NCBI GenBank assembly: GCA_028821145.1
Contig: JAPPHC010000040.1
Span: 1-46,424 of the forward strand
Direction: 5' to 3'
DNA length: 46,424 bases
DNA from: Gammaproteobacteria bacterium
GTDB lineage: Bacteria > Pseudomonadota > Gammaproteobacteria > Steroidobacterales > Foliamicaceae
Below the pieces are notes generated by a model that was given only the letters and a program-made list of their open reading frames with translations, was not told where the DNA came from and did not search any database. Positions 34,930 to 44,414 of this stretch are shown in pieces (the stretch's first letter is position 1; each line of letters begins with the position of its first letter). The position numbers and the translations under genes are program-made.

Positions 34930-36231
34930 TCAGGCGGCCAGGATTTCGACGATACGCTCCAATGCTTCGATGCAAAACGCGGTGGTCACGCTTTCGGAGG
35001 CGTGTCCTATCTGCCCTACCGTGCCCCACCTCAAAGTCTGGTCGCCAAACGCCAGCAGTTCCGGCCAGCTCCCGTCCTCGTGCTGCGATCCGATCAACCT
35101 TTCCGCCAGGCGTTTCACGTTCGCGTTTTGAAGGCATCCGATGTTGTAGAGCGCCGACACCGCCTGGGCGGTCTGCAGGACGTTGCCGAACCCCTCCTCC
35201 TCGTCGCGCAAGCCCAGGATGCGTTCGGCAAGCACCGGTCGCAGCTCATCGAAGGCGGGCCGCGCACGAATCATGGCCCGTGTGGTTGCGTAGTAGATTG
35301 CGACCGCGTCCGGATACCACTTGGAGGAACCCTCGACACGGTCCTCCCTGATCAGGTCCGCCAGCCAGGCCTGGGCGTCGGCAGTTTCCGGATGGTCGCC
35401 AAGGTAGGCGATGACATTCGCATTGACTACGGGATCGGCTTCGATTCGAAAGCGTGACACGACGTCGGGTTCGCCGTCCTCCAGCAACCAGGTCAGGAAA
35501 CGTCCCTGCTCGTCGCGGTTGGCCAGCATACGGGAAACGTTCCTTCCCAGAAGGATCCAGGGATGGTCCCCGATAACGAGTGAACAGAGCGCGGAGCTGT
35601 CCAGGTCCCGTGGCAGATGACGGTAGTAGCGCCACAAACCAGGGTATTCCATCGTGTCGGCGACGTACTGCCGCGTGCGGGTGCAGATGGCCCTGGCCGT
35701 CTTTTCACCGCAACTTTCCAGGGCCAGTGCGCAGAAGGCCGAAACGAAAGCGGGCCTTTCGAAATGCCGTGGAATATTCGGGTCGGCCGTGCTGAACCGG
35801 ATGCAGTGCCAGGCGCCATTTTCGTCCACAGCGGAATCCAGGAACGCGAGGCCGCGGCGGATGCTCTCCCTGCCCGCCGTCGCAAGCGCTCCGGGCGCAA
35901 GGGGGCCGTCCAGGGCAGTTGCCGGCTGTCCGGCCGGCGGACGAATGTCGGGCGCGGGATCGTACATGGTCTTCCTGAGATACTCGAGCGACGCCACGCC
36001 GGTCCTGGCCGCTTCGCGCTCTTCCTCGTTGAGCCTGCTCGGCGGCGGAAGCACGAGATGCGTCACGGTGTCCGTGTTTTCGTAAATGCGTATCTCATGG
36101 CCGTCGGCCATCGTCACGCCCAGTTCCGTTTCAATCGTTTCTTTCGGCGCCACCAGCAAGCGTTGGCGAAACGTGACGTCGGAGCCGGCCTTTGCGACGA
36201 GGAATTTCGCTGCGTTAAGGGGTCTCTTCAA
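34930..36231 (-). CDS. NHLP leader-like domain fused to a terpene-cyclase-like (squalene/hopene) toroid domain
   Basis: 433 residues. Residues 1-79 look like an NHLP leader: FRQRLLVAPKETIETELGV, HLVLPPPSRLNEEEREAA, ending RTG where the precursors have SAG. From about 120 the repeats resemble the alpha-alpha toroid of squalene-hopene cyclases and prenyltransferases: RGLAFLDSAVDENGAW, FVSAFCALALESCG, QTAQAVSALYNIG, SQHEDGSWPE, ESVTTAFCIEAL. The class II acid motif DxDD appears as DLDS (209-212), missing the last Asp, so cyclase chemistry is doubtful. It starts 10 bp after the ABC gene. It may be a substrate-docking scaffold, an enzyme delivered by leader recognition, or a modified cyclase. Confidence 0.8.
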   Translation of the reverse strand: MKRPLNAAKFLVAKAGSDVTFRQRLLVAPKETIETELGVTMADGHEIRIYENTDTVTHLVLPPPSRLNEEEREAARTGVASLEYLRKTMYDPAPDIRPPAGQPATALDGPLAPGALATAGRESIRRGLAFLDSAVDENGAWHCIRFSTADPNIPRHFERPAFVSAFCALALESCGEKTARAICTRTRQYVADTMEYPGLWRYYRHLPRDLDSSALCSLVIGDHPWILLGRNVSRMLANRDEQGRFLTWLLEDGEPDVVSRFRIEADPVVNANVIAYLGDHPETADAQAWLADLIREDRVEGSSKWYPDAVAIYYATTRAMIRARPAFDELRPVLAERILGLRDEEEGFGNVLQTAQAVSALYNIGCLQNANVKRLAERLIGSQHEDGSWPELLAFGDQTLRWGTVGQIGHASESVTTAFCIEALERIVEILAA

Positions 36232-36241
36232 CGGCTTGCGC

Positions 36242-39166
36242 TTATGCGATCTGCCTCTTGACCAGTTCCCGGAATACCCCTTCCACCTCCATGAGTTCCC
36301 CGAAGGCGCCGCTTTGCACGACCTTGCCGGCCTGCAGCACGTAGATGCGGTCGGCGTGTTCCAGCGTCGACAGGCGGTGGGCGATGACGATCCGGGTCGA
36401 GGTCAACACGGCCAGGTTCTGCATGACCTGGGCCTGGCTCTCGTTGTCGAGCCAATTGGTCGCTTCGTCCAGCAGCAGAATCCTGGGACCGCGCATCAGC
36501 GCGCGCGCGATCGTGATGCGCTGACTCTCCCCGCCTGACAGAACCGCGCCGCTGGTGCCGACCAGCGTCATCATGCCCATGGGCATGGACTTGATCTCGC
36601 GTTCGATTTCGGCGGTCTGGGCCGCCTGCCATGCCTCCTCGGTGGACGCTTCGTCGTGGTGGGCGACGATATTGTCCCAGAGATCCTGGGGATGAAGCTG
36701 CACCGACTGGGGGACCACGCCTATCTTCCGGCGCAGCTGCTTCAGATTCAGGCGCCGCAGGTCGCGGCCATCGAAATAGACCGACCCGGAGGATGGCTGG
36801 TCCACGCCCAGCGCAAGCCGGAACAGCGTGCTCTTGCCGGCCCCGGACTCGCCGGCAATGGCGACGAACTCTCCGGGACGGGCGCGTATCGTGACGTCGT
36901 CGAGAATCAGCGGGCCGTCGGGGTCGTAACGGAAGGAGATATGGTCGAACAGAATCTCCCCGGCCAGATATTCGACCGACTCGCCTTCGACCGCGGTCTC
37001 TGGAGCCGCGGCGAGCAGCGGGCGCATGTGTTCGAACGCCGGCCGCATGCCGGCAATTACGCCGAAGGACTCGCCGAGCCGGGCAACGGCGGCCTGGTAT
37101 GCGATAAACACTGTGTAAACGACGAGGAAGTCGCTGACCGGGACCGTCCTGTCGCCAGTTGTCGCCACGGCAAAAAGCAGTACCGCGCCCGCGAGGAAGG
37201 GGAGCGCGGCGCCGAAGGCCTGCATATGCCCCTGCATCGCGCTCAGTTCGTACTCCGCGCGTTTCTGCTCACGATGGTCCTTGGCGGACATGGCGAAAGC
37301 CGACCCTTCCGCGTTCTCGACACGCAGCTTGGCGATTCCCTTGATGATCTGGAACAGGTTGCCGGTTGCGCGGCGTACGGCGCCCATCATGCGGCCATGG
37401 AATGAAACCTGGCCGGATCCGAGCGCCACAGTCACCAGCAGCGAGGTCAGGCTGAAGACCAGGGCGATGATCCCGAGCGTGGCGTCGTAAAAGAAAATGA
37501 CGCCAAATACCGGGAGCAGGAAAATAAGCGACAACACACTGTCCGCGAGCGCTCCCTGCAATCCGTCGCGCAGGTTCTGGAATGTCATCCCCGACATGGC
37601 CAGATCGCCGGCCGGGTAGCGGCGCAGAACGCTTCGCGGCAGCCGCAGTAGGCGGTCCCAGAAGGCAGCCTCGATCCGCGACGACGAGCGGCTCTCCAGC
37701 CGCATCATCGCCGTGCCCTGAAGCAGGTGCAGAAGTGCGCCGAGCAGGCCCAGGCCCGCCAGCGCCAGCGCCACGGCGTAAAGCGCACCGGGACTTCCGC
37801 CCTGGACGATATGGTTTGCGACGAAGCCGAGAGCAAAGGCCGGCGCCAGCTTGATCAGACCGCCCGGCAGTCCCGCCACAACCAGCCGCACCAGGTCCGC
37901 GCCCGATCCTCGCAGGCCGATTCGGAGAAGATCGGCCGGTTCCGCGCTGCCCTGCGGCAATGGCGGATAGAACATCCATGCATCGTCCTGCAACGCGCCG
38001 GCACGCTCCGCCGTCACCCTGATGCTGCGCTTGCTGGCCGGGTCGAATTCCCGATAGCGACCGAACATTCCCGGCAGAAGCGCTACGGGACGGCCGTCCT
38101 CGGCCCGGAAGGCCAGCATCGCATTGCTGTCGCCCCGCCACCATTTGTCCTCTGCGCTCAATCGCACCCGCCGGGCACGCACGCCGGAGGCATCCAGGAT
38201 ATCGGCCAGTCCGACCGGTGAATCGAAGGGTCCGGAGCGCGCCGGAATCCTGAATTCGATGCCCTCGCGGCGGCCGACGATCTTCACGGCATCCGCAAGA
38301 GCCGTATCGTCCGCGACCGCGCCCCGATCGTCCGGCAGGTCATAGATATTGAACAGCCGGCGCCGGGCGACTTCCTCGGCCACGCGGCGGCTGCTTGTCC
38401 GCGCGCGTTCCAGATTCGCGCTGTCGACTACCGCGAGCCGGCGGTTGAGCCGCTCGAGGGCAAAGGCAACGACGTGAAAGGAAGCCAGCGCCGGAAGCAG
38501 CGCGCCTTCCGCCGCAAGCGTCTCGGACGACCTGGCGGAAAGCGCCGCGGCGTCGGACAGGGTGAGCCAGCCGGTTTGAGTCAGAGGAATCACGGCTTCC
38601 TGCGGACTGCCTGCCCCGCTGAGTTCGGAACAGTCGATCAGGTCCATGAAAAGGCTGGCGCCTGCGGGCGGCCGGGATACCCAAACCACTCCGCGACGAA
38701 CGGACAGCGTCCCGGGGCCCAGGGTTCGTGTCTCACCCGGTTCGATCAACGCATCGGGGCGCGGACTGTGGGTTGCGTAACGGAAAAGCGTGTCGGTAAC
38801 GCCGCTCAGCCAGGCATCGGTCTGCTCGGCCAGTTCCGCCGGGTCCACCCTGGAGAGCATGCTTGCCGGCAGGCGTTTCAGAAGCGTACCGGGCAATCCC
38901 TTCGCGATCAGGCTGAACGTCGTGTCGTCCTCGTCGGGCGCGACGCCCGGCAGAATGCCGCCGGCCTCGGCGCGCAGGAGATGCTGCGGCGCCGTCTGCT
39001 CCACACCGTCCCTGAATTCGACCAGGAACAGATCGACCGCGCCCCGATCGATGAACCATACGCTGTCCGCGTCGTCGAGCTCCACCGGCAGGTTGCCGGC
39101 GCAGGCTACGGATTCGCCGGACCGGCCGGCAAGTTCCGCGATGGATGTGTATTGCGTACGGGGCAT
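36242..39166 (-). CDS. NHLP bacteriocin-type ABC exporter, permease/ATPase subunit
   Basis: 974 residues. A long N-terminal cytoplasmic region (about 1-410) typical of this NHLP exporter subtype, with cyclic-nucleotide-binding-like sequence, is followed by six membrane helices (about 430-720) and an ATPase domain: Walker A GESGAGKST, signature VLSGGESQRI, Walker B ILLLDEATN and the H-loop IVIAHRL. It lacks the C39 peptidase domain, which is on its partner encoded 4 bp upstream, and the two probably form a heterodimer. Strongly associated with NHLP precursors, as here. Confidence 0.92.
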   Translation of the reverse strand: MPRTQYTSIAELAGRSGESVACAGNLPVELDDADSVWFIDRGAVDLFLVEFRDGVEQTAPQHLLRAEAGGILPGVAPDEDDTTFSLIAKGLPGTLLKRLPASMLSRVDPAELAEQTDAWLSGVTDTLFRYATHSPRPDALIEPGETRTLGPGTLSVRRGVVWVSRPPAGASLFMDLIDCSELSGAGSPQEAVIPLTQTGWLTLSDAAALSARSSETLAAEGALLPALASFHVVAFALERLNRRLAVVDSANLERARTSSRRVAEEVARRRLFNIYDLPDDRGAVADDTALADAVKIVGRREGIEFRIPARSGPFDSPVGLADILDASGVRARRVRLSAEDKWWRGDSNAMLAFRAEDGRPVALLPGMFGRYREFDPASKRSIRVTAERAGALQDDAWMFYPPLPQGSAEPADLLRIGLRGSGADLVRLVVAGLPGGLIKLAPAFALGFVANHIVQGGSPGALYAVALALAGLGLLGALLHLLQGTAMMRLESRSSSRIEAAFWDRLLRLPRSVLRRYPAGDLAMSGMTFQNLRDGLQGALADSVLSLIFLLPVFGVIFFYDATLGIIALVFSLTSLLVTVALGSGQVSFHGRMMGAVRRATGNLFQIIKGIAKLRVENAEGSAFAMSAKDHREQKRAEYELSAMQGHMQAFGAALPFLAGAVLLFAVATTGDRTVPVSDFLVVYTVFIAYQAAVARLGESFGVIAGMRPAFEHMRPLLAAAPETAVEGESVEYLAGEILFDHISFRYDPDGPLILDDVTIRARPGEFVAIAGESGAGKSTLFRLALGVDQPSSGSVYFDGRDLRRLNLKQLRRKIGVVPQSVQLHPQDLWDNIVAHHDEASTEEAWQAAQTAEIEREIKSMPMGMMTLVGTSGAVLSGGESQRITIARALMRGPRILLLDEATNWLDNESQAQVMQNLAVLTSTRIVIAHRLSTLEHADRIYVLQAGKVVQSGAFGELMEVEGVFRELVKRQIA

Positions 39167-39170
39167 CGCT

Positions 39171-41372
39171 TCAACCGGCCTTGACGAGCTTGTAATAGGT
39201 GCCTGCCCGATCCGCGATCAACTCGTCGTGGTTGCCGCGCTGCACTTCGACACCCTTTTCCAGCACGATGATTTCGTCACAGTCCCTAACGGTGCTCAGC
39301 CGGTGCGCCACGATCAGGCAGCTCACGCCCCTGCGACGCAATGCATCGTCGACGTATTCTTCCGTGGCCGCGTCCAGCGCGCTGGTTGCCTCGTCGAGAA
39401 TGAGCACGGTCGGATTGCCCATCAGCGCCCGGGCGATTTCCAACCGCTGTTGCTGGCCGCCGCTGAAATTCACTCCCGCTTCCTCGACCCGAGTCGAATA
39501 TCCGTTCGGCCGGCGCAGGATTTCGTCGTGGATGCAGGCGTCCCGCGCGGCGGCGATGACGGCTTCGTCCGGCACGGCCGGGTTCCACAAGGTGATGTTG
39601 TCGCGCAGGGACGCGGAAAAAAGCACCACGTCCTGATCCACCATGGAAACGGATCGCCGCAGTACTTCTTCGGGTATTTCATGCCGCGGATGGCCATCGA
39701 ACAGGATTTCGCCGGACCAGGGCTGATAGATACCCGCAACCAGGCGCGACAGCGTGGATTTGCCGGAACCGCTGGGGCCGACCACGGCAACCCGGCGCCC
39801 CGGCCTAATCACCAGGTTGAAGTCCTTGATCAGCGGTGGCCTGGCCTTGTTGTAGCCGAAGGTGACCTCCCGCAATTCGACGCGGCCGGCAAGTTGCAGC
39901 CGGCCGTTGAACGTGGGGATCGACTCGGACTCGGGACTACGGCGGGCGAAAACGGGGTCTTCCTCCGCCCTGGAGATGTCTTCCAGCCGCTGCATGTCCG
40001 TATCGAGCGCCTGGCGCTGGTCCGCGAGTTCCAGAAAGCGCCCGATAGGCGCCAGAAACATCTCCGCCAGAATGTAGAGCCCCACGAGCGTACCCAGCGT
40101 GATGTCCCCGGCCATCACCCGGGTGGCTCCGATGCCCAGGATCGCCGCGGCACGCAGTGCGGCGATGAGACCGGGAAGCGCGGCGTCGAGATAGCCCCGT
40201 TCGGAATAGCTCCGGCGCGCATCCAGTTCGCGCGCCTGCTGGCCGCTCCAGCGTGAAAAGAACCGATCGTCGGTGGCCGTCATGCGCAGGTTGTCCACAT
40301 GACTCAACATCTGCATACCGACGCCGATCAGCATTCCCTGCTCACGCCTCATCGCATGGCTTCGATCGGCGCGCAGCGACTTGACGAAATACGCCAGCAC
40401 TCCGTTCACGTTGGCCAGGGCCAGCACGGTCAGCGCAATCCAGACATCATAGGCCAGCATCGCCGCCAGAAACACCGCGCTCATCGCCATGTCGATAATG
40501 AGCACCAGGAGCTGGCCGGTCAGGTTCTTGGCGATCCGGTCGATGGAGGTGACCCGGTCGGTCAGGTCGCCGACCAGCCTGTGCTGGAAGAACTCCACCG
40601 GCAGGCGCAGCAGCCGCGACAAGCCGCTGTTGAAGCCGACCACCGAGATGCGGATCGCCAGACGGTTCAGGAAACGGTGCTTGAGCAGGGAAAGGACGTA
40701 AACCAGGATGCCGGCGCCAAGAAAGGCCGCCACCAATCCCCCCCGGGGCCGGTTGTTTGCCAGAACGTGGTCCACGAAAACACTGACGCTTGCGGGAATG
40801 ACCAGGGCCAGCAGCGCCAGCATCAGTCCGCAGGCAACCGTCCCGGCAACCACGCCCCAAGAGCCCGCGCGCCAGGTGGTCAATTGCCTCAGCAGGCCCG
40901 GTCTTTCGCCGCCCGGCCGGAAATCCGCCGTACGCTCGAATCTCAGTGCAACGTTGCTGTAGCCCTTGTCGAACTCTTCGGCGGTAACCGTACGGCGCCC
41001 GGTGGAAGGGTCGTTGAGGTAGAAATTGTTTCTGTCGAACCCTTCAAGAATCAGGAAATGGTGAAATTGCCAGAACAGGATCAGAGGCAACTCCACCTTC
41101 TTGAGCGCCGCGCTGGTCAGGCTCAGTCCGCTGCACTTGAGACCGTAGTGCCTGGCGGCGCGCAGGATGCTTGCGGCGCTGGAGCCGTCGCGGCTCACCT
41201 CGCATTTTTCGCGCAGTTCGGTAAGCGGGGCCCAGCGCCCGAAATACGCCAGGATGCTGCCAAGGCAGGCAGCGCCGCATTCGGTTGCGTGCATCTGCAG
41301 CAGAAGCGGAGTGGTGACCCTGCGTTTTACGGGTTCCGATGCGGCAGCCTCATTGGAGGCGCGCGGAGGCAT
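39171..41372 (-). CDS. NHLP-type C39 peptidase/permease/ATPase (leader-cleaving ABC exporter)
   Basis: 733 residues. The N-terminal C39 peptidase is intact: Gln26 and Cys32 in QMHATECGAACLG, His105 in FHHFLILEG and Asp121 in LNDPSTG, so it should cut leaders after double-Gly-type sites such as the Ala-Gly of both precursors. Six membrane helices follow, then an ATPase with Walker A GPSGSGKST, signature NFSGGQQQRLEIARAL, and Walker B VLILDEATSALD. It begins one base after the HlyD-like gene and precedes its permease/ATPase partner. Substrate coupling to precursors 1 and 2 is inferred from locus and site. Confidence 0.94.
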   Translation of the reverse strand: MPPRASNEAAASEPVKRRVTTPLLLQMHATECGAACLGSILAYFGRWAPLTELREKCEVSRDGSSAASILRAARHYGLKCSGLSLTSAALKKVELPLILFWQFHHFLILEGFDRNNFYLNDPSTGRRTVTAEEFDKGYSNVALRFERTADFRPGGERPGLLRQLTTWRAGSWGVVAGTVACGLMLALLALVIPASVSVFVDHVLANNRPRGGLVAAFLGAGILVYVLSLLKHRFLNRLAIRISVVGFNSGLSRLLRLPVEFFQHRLVGDLTDRVTSIDRIAKNLTGQLLVLIIDMAMSAVFLAAMLAYDVWIALTVLALANVNGVLAYFVKSLRADRSHAMRREQGMLIGVGMQMLSHVDNLRMTATDDRFFSRWSGQQARELDARRSYSERGYLDAALPGLIAALRAAAILGIGATRVMAGDITLGTLVGLYILAEMFLAPIGRFLELADQRQALDTDMQRLEDISRAEEDPVFARRSPESESIPTFNGRLQLAGRVELREVTFGYNKARPPLIKDFNLVIRPGRRVAVVGPSGSGKSTLSRLVAGIYQPWSGEILFDGHPRHEIPEEVLRRSVSMVDQDVVLFSASLRDNITLWNPAVPDEAVIAAARDACIHDEILRRPNGYSTRVEEAGVNFSGGQQQRLEIARALMGNPTVLILDEATSALDAATEEYVDDALRRRGVSCLIVAHRLSTVRDCDEIIVLEKGVEVQRGNHDELIADRAGTYYKLVKAG

Positions 41373-41373
41373 T

Positions 41374-41925
41374 TCAGGATTGCCTCCGTACGAAAAATGC
41401 GAGCGGGGACTGTCTGCCGAGTTCGATCACGATCCGGCAGGCGGGCCCATCGGCGGAAGGGAATTCCTGGCCCTCGTCGAGGATGATTTGCAATCGGTGC
41501 GGGGTCACCGGCGCCGCCGACTCAAACGGCGCCGCCCCGTCGGCCGGGGGCACGGCGGCGAGGCCCGCGACCACGCCCGCATGACCGCGCGCCTGTCCAT
41601 CGGTCATGTCGATTTCCAGTGAAGCCGGCATGCCGGACTCGATCTGGCGCACCAGGCCTCTTTCGAGCCACACCACCGCTTGCAGGGACGAACTGTCCCC
41701 CGAATGTCGCTCGCCCGCCTCGACAAGCACGCCTTCAATCGTGACACTGCGGGCCACGGTGCCGAACAACAGCCACGCCACGAACAGGAGCAATACCAGC
41801 CCCGTGACCGCCACCAGGGCGAGTTCCCCCGGCGTGGAAATGGTCAGCAGCCGGTCGAGTCGTTCGCGCTCCTTCTTGGCCTTGCCAACGGTCTTGTGGA
41901 ATGAGTCAAATGGATTGTTGAACAC
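41374..41925 (-). CDS. Short HlyD-like periplasmic adaptor (NHLP secretion protein)
   Basis: 183 residues. A cytoplasmic N-terminus with coiled basic sequence (KTVGKAKKERERLDRLL), one membrane helix (near 35-58), then a GTVARSVTIEGVLV strand and a beta-rich periplasmic part. This resembles the base of HlyD-type membrane-fusion proteins of NHLP exporters but lacks the long coiled-coil hairpin, so it is shorter than I would expect for the family (typically about 250-300). It may link to the outer membrane through another partner, or only stabilise the ABC exporter. It is the second gene of the run, 27 bp after the MMPL gene. Confidence 0.78.
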   Translation of the reverse strand: MFNNPFDSFHKTVGKAKKERERLDRLLTISTPGELALVAVTGLVLLLFVAWLLFGTVARSVTIEGVLVEAGERHSGDSSSLQAVVWLERGLVRQIESGMPASLEIDMTDGQARGHAGVVAGLAAVPPADGAAPFESAAPVTPHRLQIILDEGQEFPSADGPACRIVIELGRQSPLAFFVRRQS

Positions 41926-41952
41926 GGCGGCGCCCGGTGTGACCCGGCGAAA

Positions 41953-44304
41953 TTATGGCACGAGGGCGCTTTTCTGCGCGGTTTGTCCGCCGGACGGCTT
42001 GTCGATTGCCAGCAACAGCGCGGGCAGCAGGGACAAATCCGCGATGAGTGCGAAGCCGATAACCATCGCGGTGAGGATTCCCACCTGGGCCGTGGGAAGG
42101 AACGGAGAAAACGCGAATATGAGAAAACCGGCCACCAGCACGACCGTGGTCGTGAACAGCGCCCGCCCGGCGGTCTCGAAAGCATAGTGCACGGCCTGCT
42201 CGGGATCGCGGCCGTATTCGCGCCGCGCACGGCGGTACTTGGCAAGAAAATGCACCGTGTCGTCCACGACTATGCCTATCGTCATGGCCACCACCACGGA
42301 CAGCGAAAGTCCGACCTGCCCGACCGTCAGTCCCCAGACACCGAAACCCATCACGGCGGGGAGCAGATTGGGCACGATGCTGACCAGGCCGAGCCGAAGC
42401 GATCGCAGGGCGGCCAGGAGAATGGCGGAAATCGCGACAAGCACGACGATGGTGCCCAACAGCATGGCTCGGATGTTGCGCTGGCCGATGTAGGCGAACA
42501 GCGCCGAGGGACCGGAACTGTTGACCCCGACGATCCGGGGCGCATTTTCCTTGAGCCAGGCGTCTGCGCGCGCGTTCAGATCCAGCAGGTCCTGCGAATA
42601 CAGCGTCGTGGACGACACCGTCATGCGCGTAGCCGATCGGAGCGTGTCGATCTGGTTGTTGAGATCCAGGCCCTGGGGAAGCGAAAGTTCGTAGAGCAAC
42701 AGGTACTGGGCGGCCAGTTCCCGGCTGTCGGGAATCCGGTAAAACGCGGGATCGTCGCCGTGCATGCTCTGGTTGAGTTGCCGAAACGTGTCGGTGATGA
42801 CCGAGACATGGCGCACGGAGGGCTGCTCGCGGAACCACTCGGCAAAGTCCGATACCTCGATGAGGAATTCGGGATCGGTTACGCCGCCCGCGGCGGCCGC
42901 CTCCAGCGAGTAATCGAGCACGGTATTGCCGCTCAGGTGCTCGTCCATGAAATCGGTGTCGCGCCTGAACTCGACGCTTTCGTCGAAGAAATGGACCAGT
43001 ACGTCGTTGAGTTCGTTGCGCGGAATGGCCACGATCATCGCGATCACCACCACCGCCCATCCCCACAGCAGCGCCTTTCTGCGCCGCAGCGCAAAGTCCG
43101 CCATGGAACCGAGCAGCGGCCCCACCAGGCGCCGGTCCGAACCGGGACGGACCGGGAGCAGCGAAAGCACGGCCGGCAGGAATGTGACGGAGAGAAGAAA
43201 GGACATGCCGATCCCGAAAGCGACGAAGTTGCCGAGGTGGCGGTAGGGGGGCACCTCCGAGAAGTTCATGCTCAGGAATCCGAGCGCCGTAGTGAGGCTG
43301 GCCAGGAACACCGGGTGCAGGTTCAGACTGACGGAATGGACGATGGCATCGCGCTTCGAGTGCCCGGCGCGCATGTGCTGCTGCAATGTCACCAGCAGGT
43401 GAACGCAGTTGGCCACGACAATCATCAGCACGATGGTCGGCGCCGGCGAGATGGGCGGGGAAAACGGCAGGCCGGCCCAACCGCCCAGGCCGATCGACGC
43501 GAGAATGGAAAAGACGATCACCGTCCCGGTCGCCGCCACCCCCGCAATGCCGCGGATGAGGACCCCCAGGATCAGGGCCATAAGCGCAAGGCTGGCGGGC
43601 AGGAAGATCATCTGGCTCTCGATCGATGCTTCCAGGAAGGTCTGGTTGATCATGACCGTGCCGACCACGCGAAGGTCCATGCCGGCAAACTGTTCTTCGG
43701 CCTGTGCGGCGATCTCGCGGGCGAAGCCTGCGACTTCGGCGACCGCCTCCAGCTGGTCCCCGTCGGGCAGTTCCACCGTTACGTTCACCACGCTCACGTC
43801 GCCGCCGGTCGCCAGGATGCTGCCCTCGACACGGGGGTCGGCCAGGGCAATCGCATGTATGCGTGACCGCGCATCGGGATCGCTCAGTTGCTGTGGGTCA
43901 ACGAGGTCCCGCACATACAGGTCGTCGCCCTCGGCCGTCGTGTACTGGAAGTTCGTCAGCGAATCGACCCGCCGGGAATACGGTGTCTGCCAGGCGGCCT
44001 CCGTCAGCCAGACCGCTGCCGAGAGCGCGGTTTCCGAGGTCGCGTTTCCGTCGTCCGGAACGATCAGGAATACGACGTTTTCGTTCTTGCCGTAGGTGTC
44101 CTCCAGCGCTTCCAGCGCCAGGAGCTGCGGATTGTCCTCGTCGAAAAAGATGCGGTAGTCGCCCGAGAAACCGAGTCGCAGAATGCCGCTGGACGCGACC
44201 GCCACCAGGAACAGGGCGGCCAGGATGACCCGGTAGCGAAAAGCGATCATCCATTCGGCAAATCGGGTCGCGAATTGCCCCTTGCCTGTGTCCTGCCCGC
44301 TCAC
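41953..44304 (-). CDS. RND/MMPL family exporter (copy 2), first gene of the RiPP run
   Basis: 783 residues with the same two-fold 12-helix MMPL/RND layout as copy 1. Shared features include FDEDNPQLLALEALEDTY after helix 1, an AAQYLLLYELSLPQGLDLN segment in the second periplasmic loop and VVDDTVHFLAKYRRA near the end. It is the first gene of the eight-gene leftward run, 75 bp or so downstream of a good promoter, so its product is likely exported with the peptide system. Unlike copy 1, it is not followed by a LolA-like gene. Confidence 0.92.
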   Translation of the reverse strand: MSGQDTGKGQFATRFAEWMIAFRYRVILAALFLVAVASSGILRLGFSGDYRIFFDEDNPQLLALEALEDTYGKNENVVFLIVPDDGNATSETALSAAVWLTEAAWQTPYSRRVDSLTNFQYTTAEGDDLYVRDLVDPQQLSDPDARSRIHAIALADPRVEGSILATGGDVSVVNVTVELPDGDQLEAVAEVAGFAREIAAQAEEQFAGMDLRVVGTVMINQTFLEASIESQMIFLPASLALMALILGVLIRGIAGVAATGTVIVFSILASIGLGGWAGLPFSPPISPAPTIVLMIVVANCVHLLVTLQQHMRAGHSKRDAIVHSVSLNLHPVFLASLTTALGFLSMNFSEVPPYRHLGNFVAFGIGMSFLLSVTFLPAVLSLLPVRPGSDRRLVGPLLGSMADFALRRRKALLWGWAVVVIAMIVAIPRNELNDVLVHFFDESVEFRRDTDFMDEHLSGNTVLDYSLEAAAAGGVTDPEFLIEVSDFAEWFREQPSVRHVSVITDTFRQLNQSMHGDDPAFYRIPDSRELAAQYLLLYELSLPQGLDLNNQIDTLRSATRMTVSSTTLYSQDLLDLNARADAWLKENAPRIVGVNSSGPSALFAYIGQRNIRAMLLGTIVVLVAISAILLAALRSLRLGLVSIVPNLLPAVMGFGVWGLTVGQVGLSLSVVVAMTIGIVVDDTVHFLAKYRRARREYGRDPEQAVHYAFETAGRALFTTTVVLVAGFLIFAFSPFLPTAQVGILTAMVIGFALIADLSLLPALLLAIDKPSGGQTAQKSALVP

Positions 44305-44384
44305 GGAACCTGAGCCGCGAGTGCCGCCTTACGCATTGATTCGCGACGAAAACCGCTCATTCCACCCCCATTTGAGTGCAGCCG

Positions 44385-44414
44385 AGTATAGGGTTGGTCG
44401 CCAGGCATTGTCCA
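44385..44414 (-). promoter_or_regulatory. Sigma70-type promoter for the RiPP run
   Basis: On the minus strand TGGACA (44414-44409, 5/6 of the -35 consensus) and TATACT (44390-44385, 5/6 of the -10) are separated by 18 bases. The predicted start near 44378 gives a 5' leader of about 75 bases before the MMPL gene. The divergent halogenase-like gene begins at 44501. Position and spacing make this the best candidate for driving the whole run. Confidence 0.6.

Noticed and set aside
38790-40256. A 488-residue plus-strand open frame
   Set aside because: Antisense to the two ABC exporter genes; no family features.
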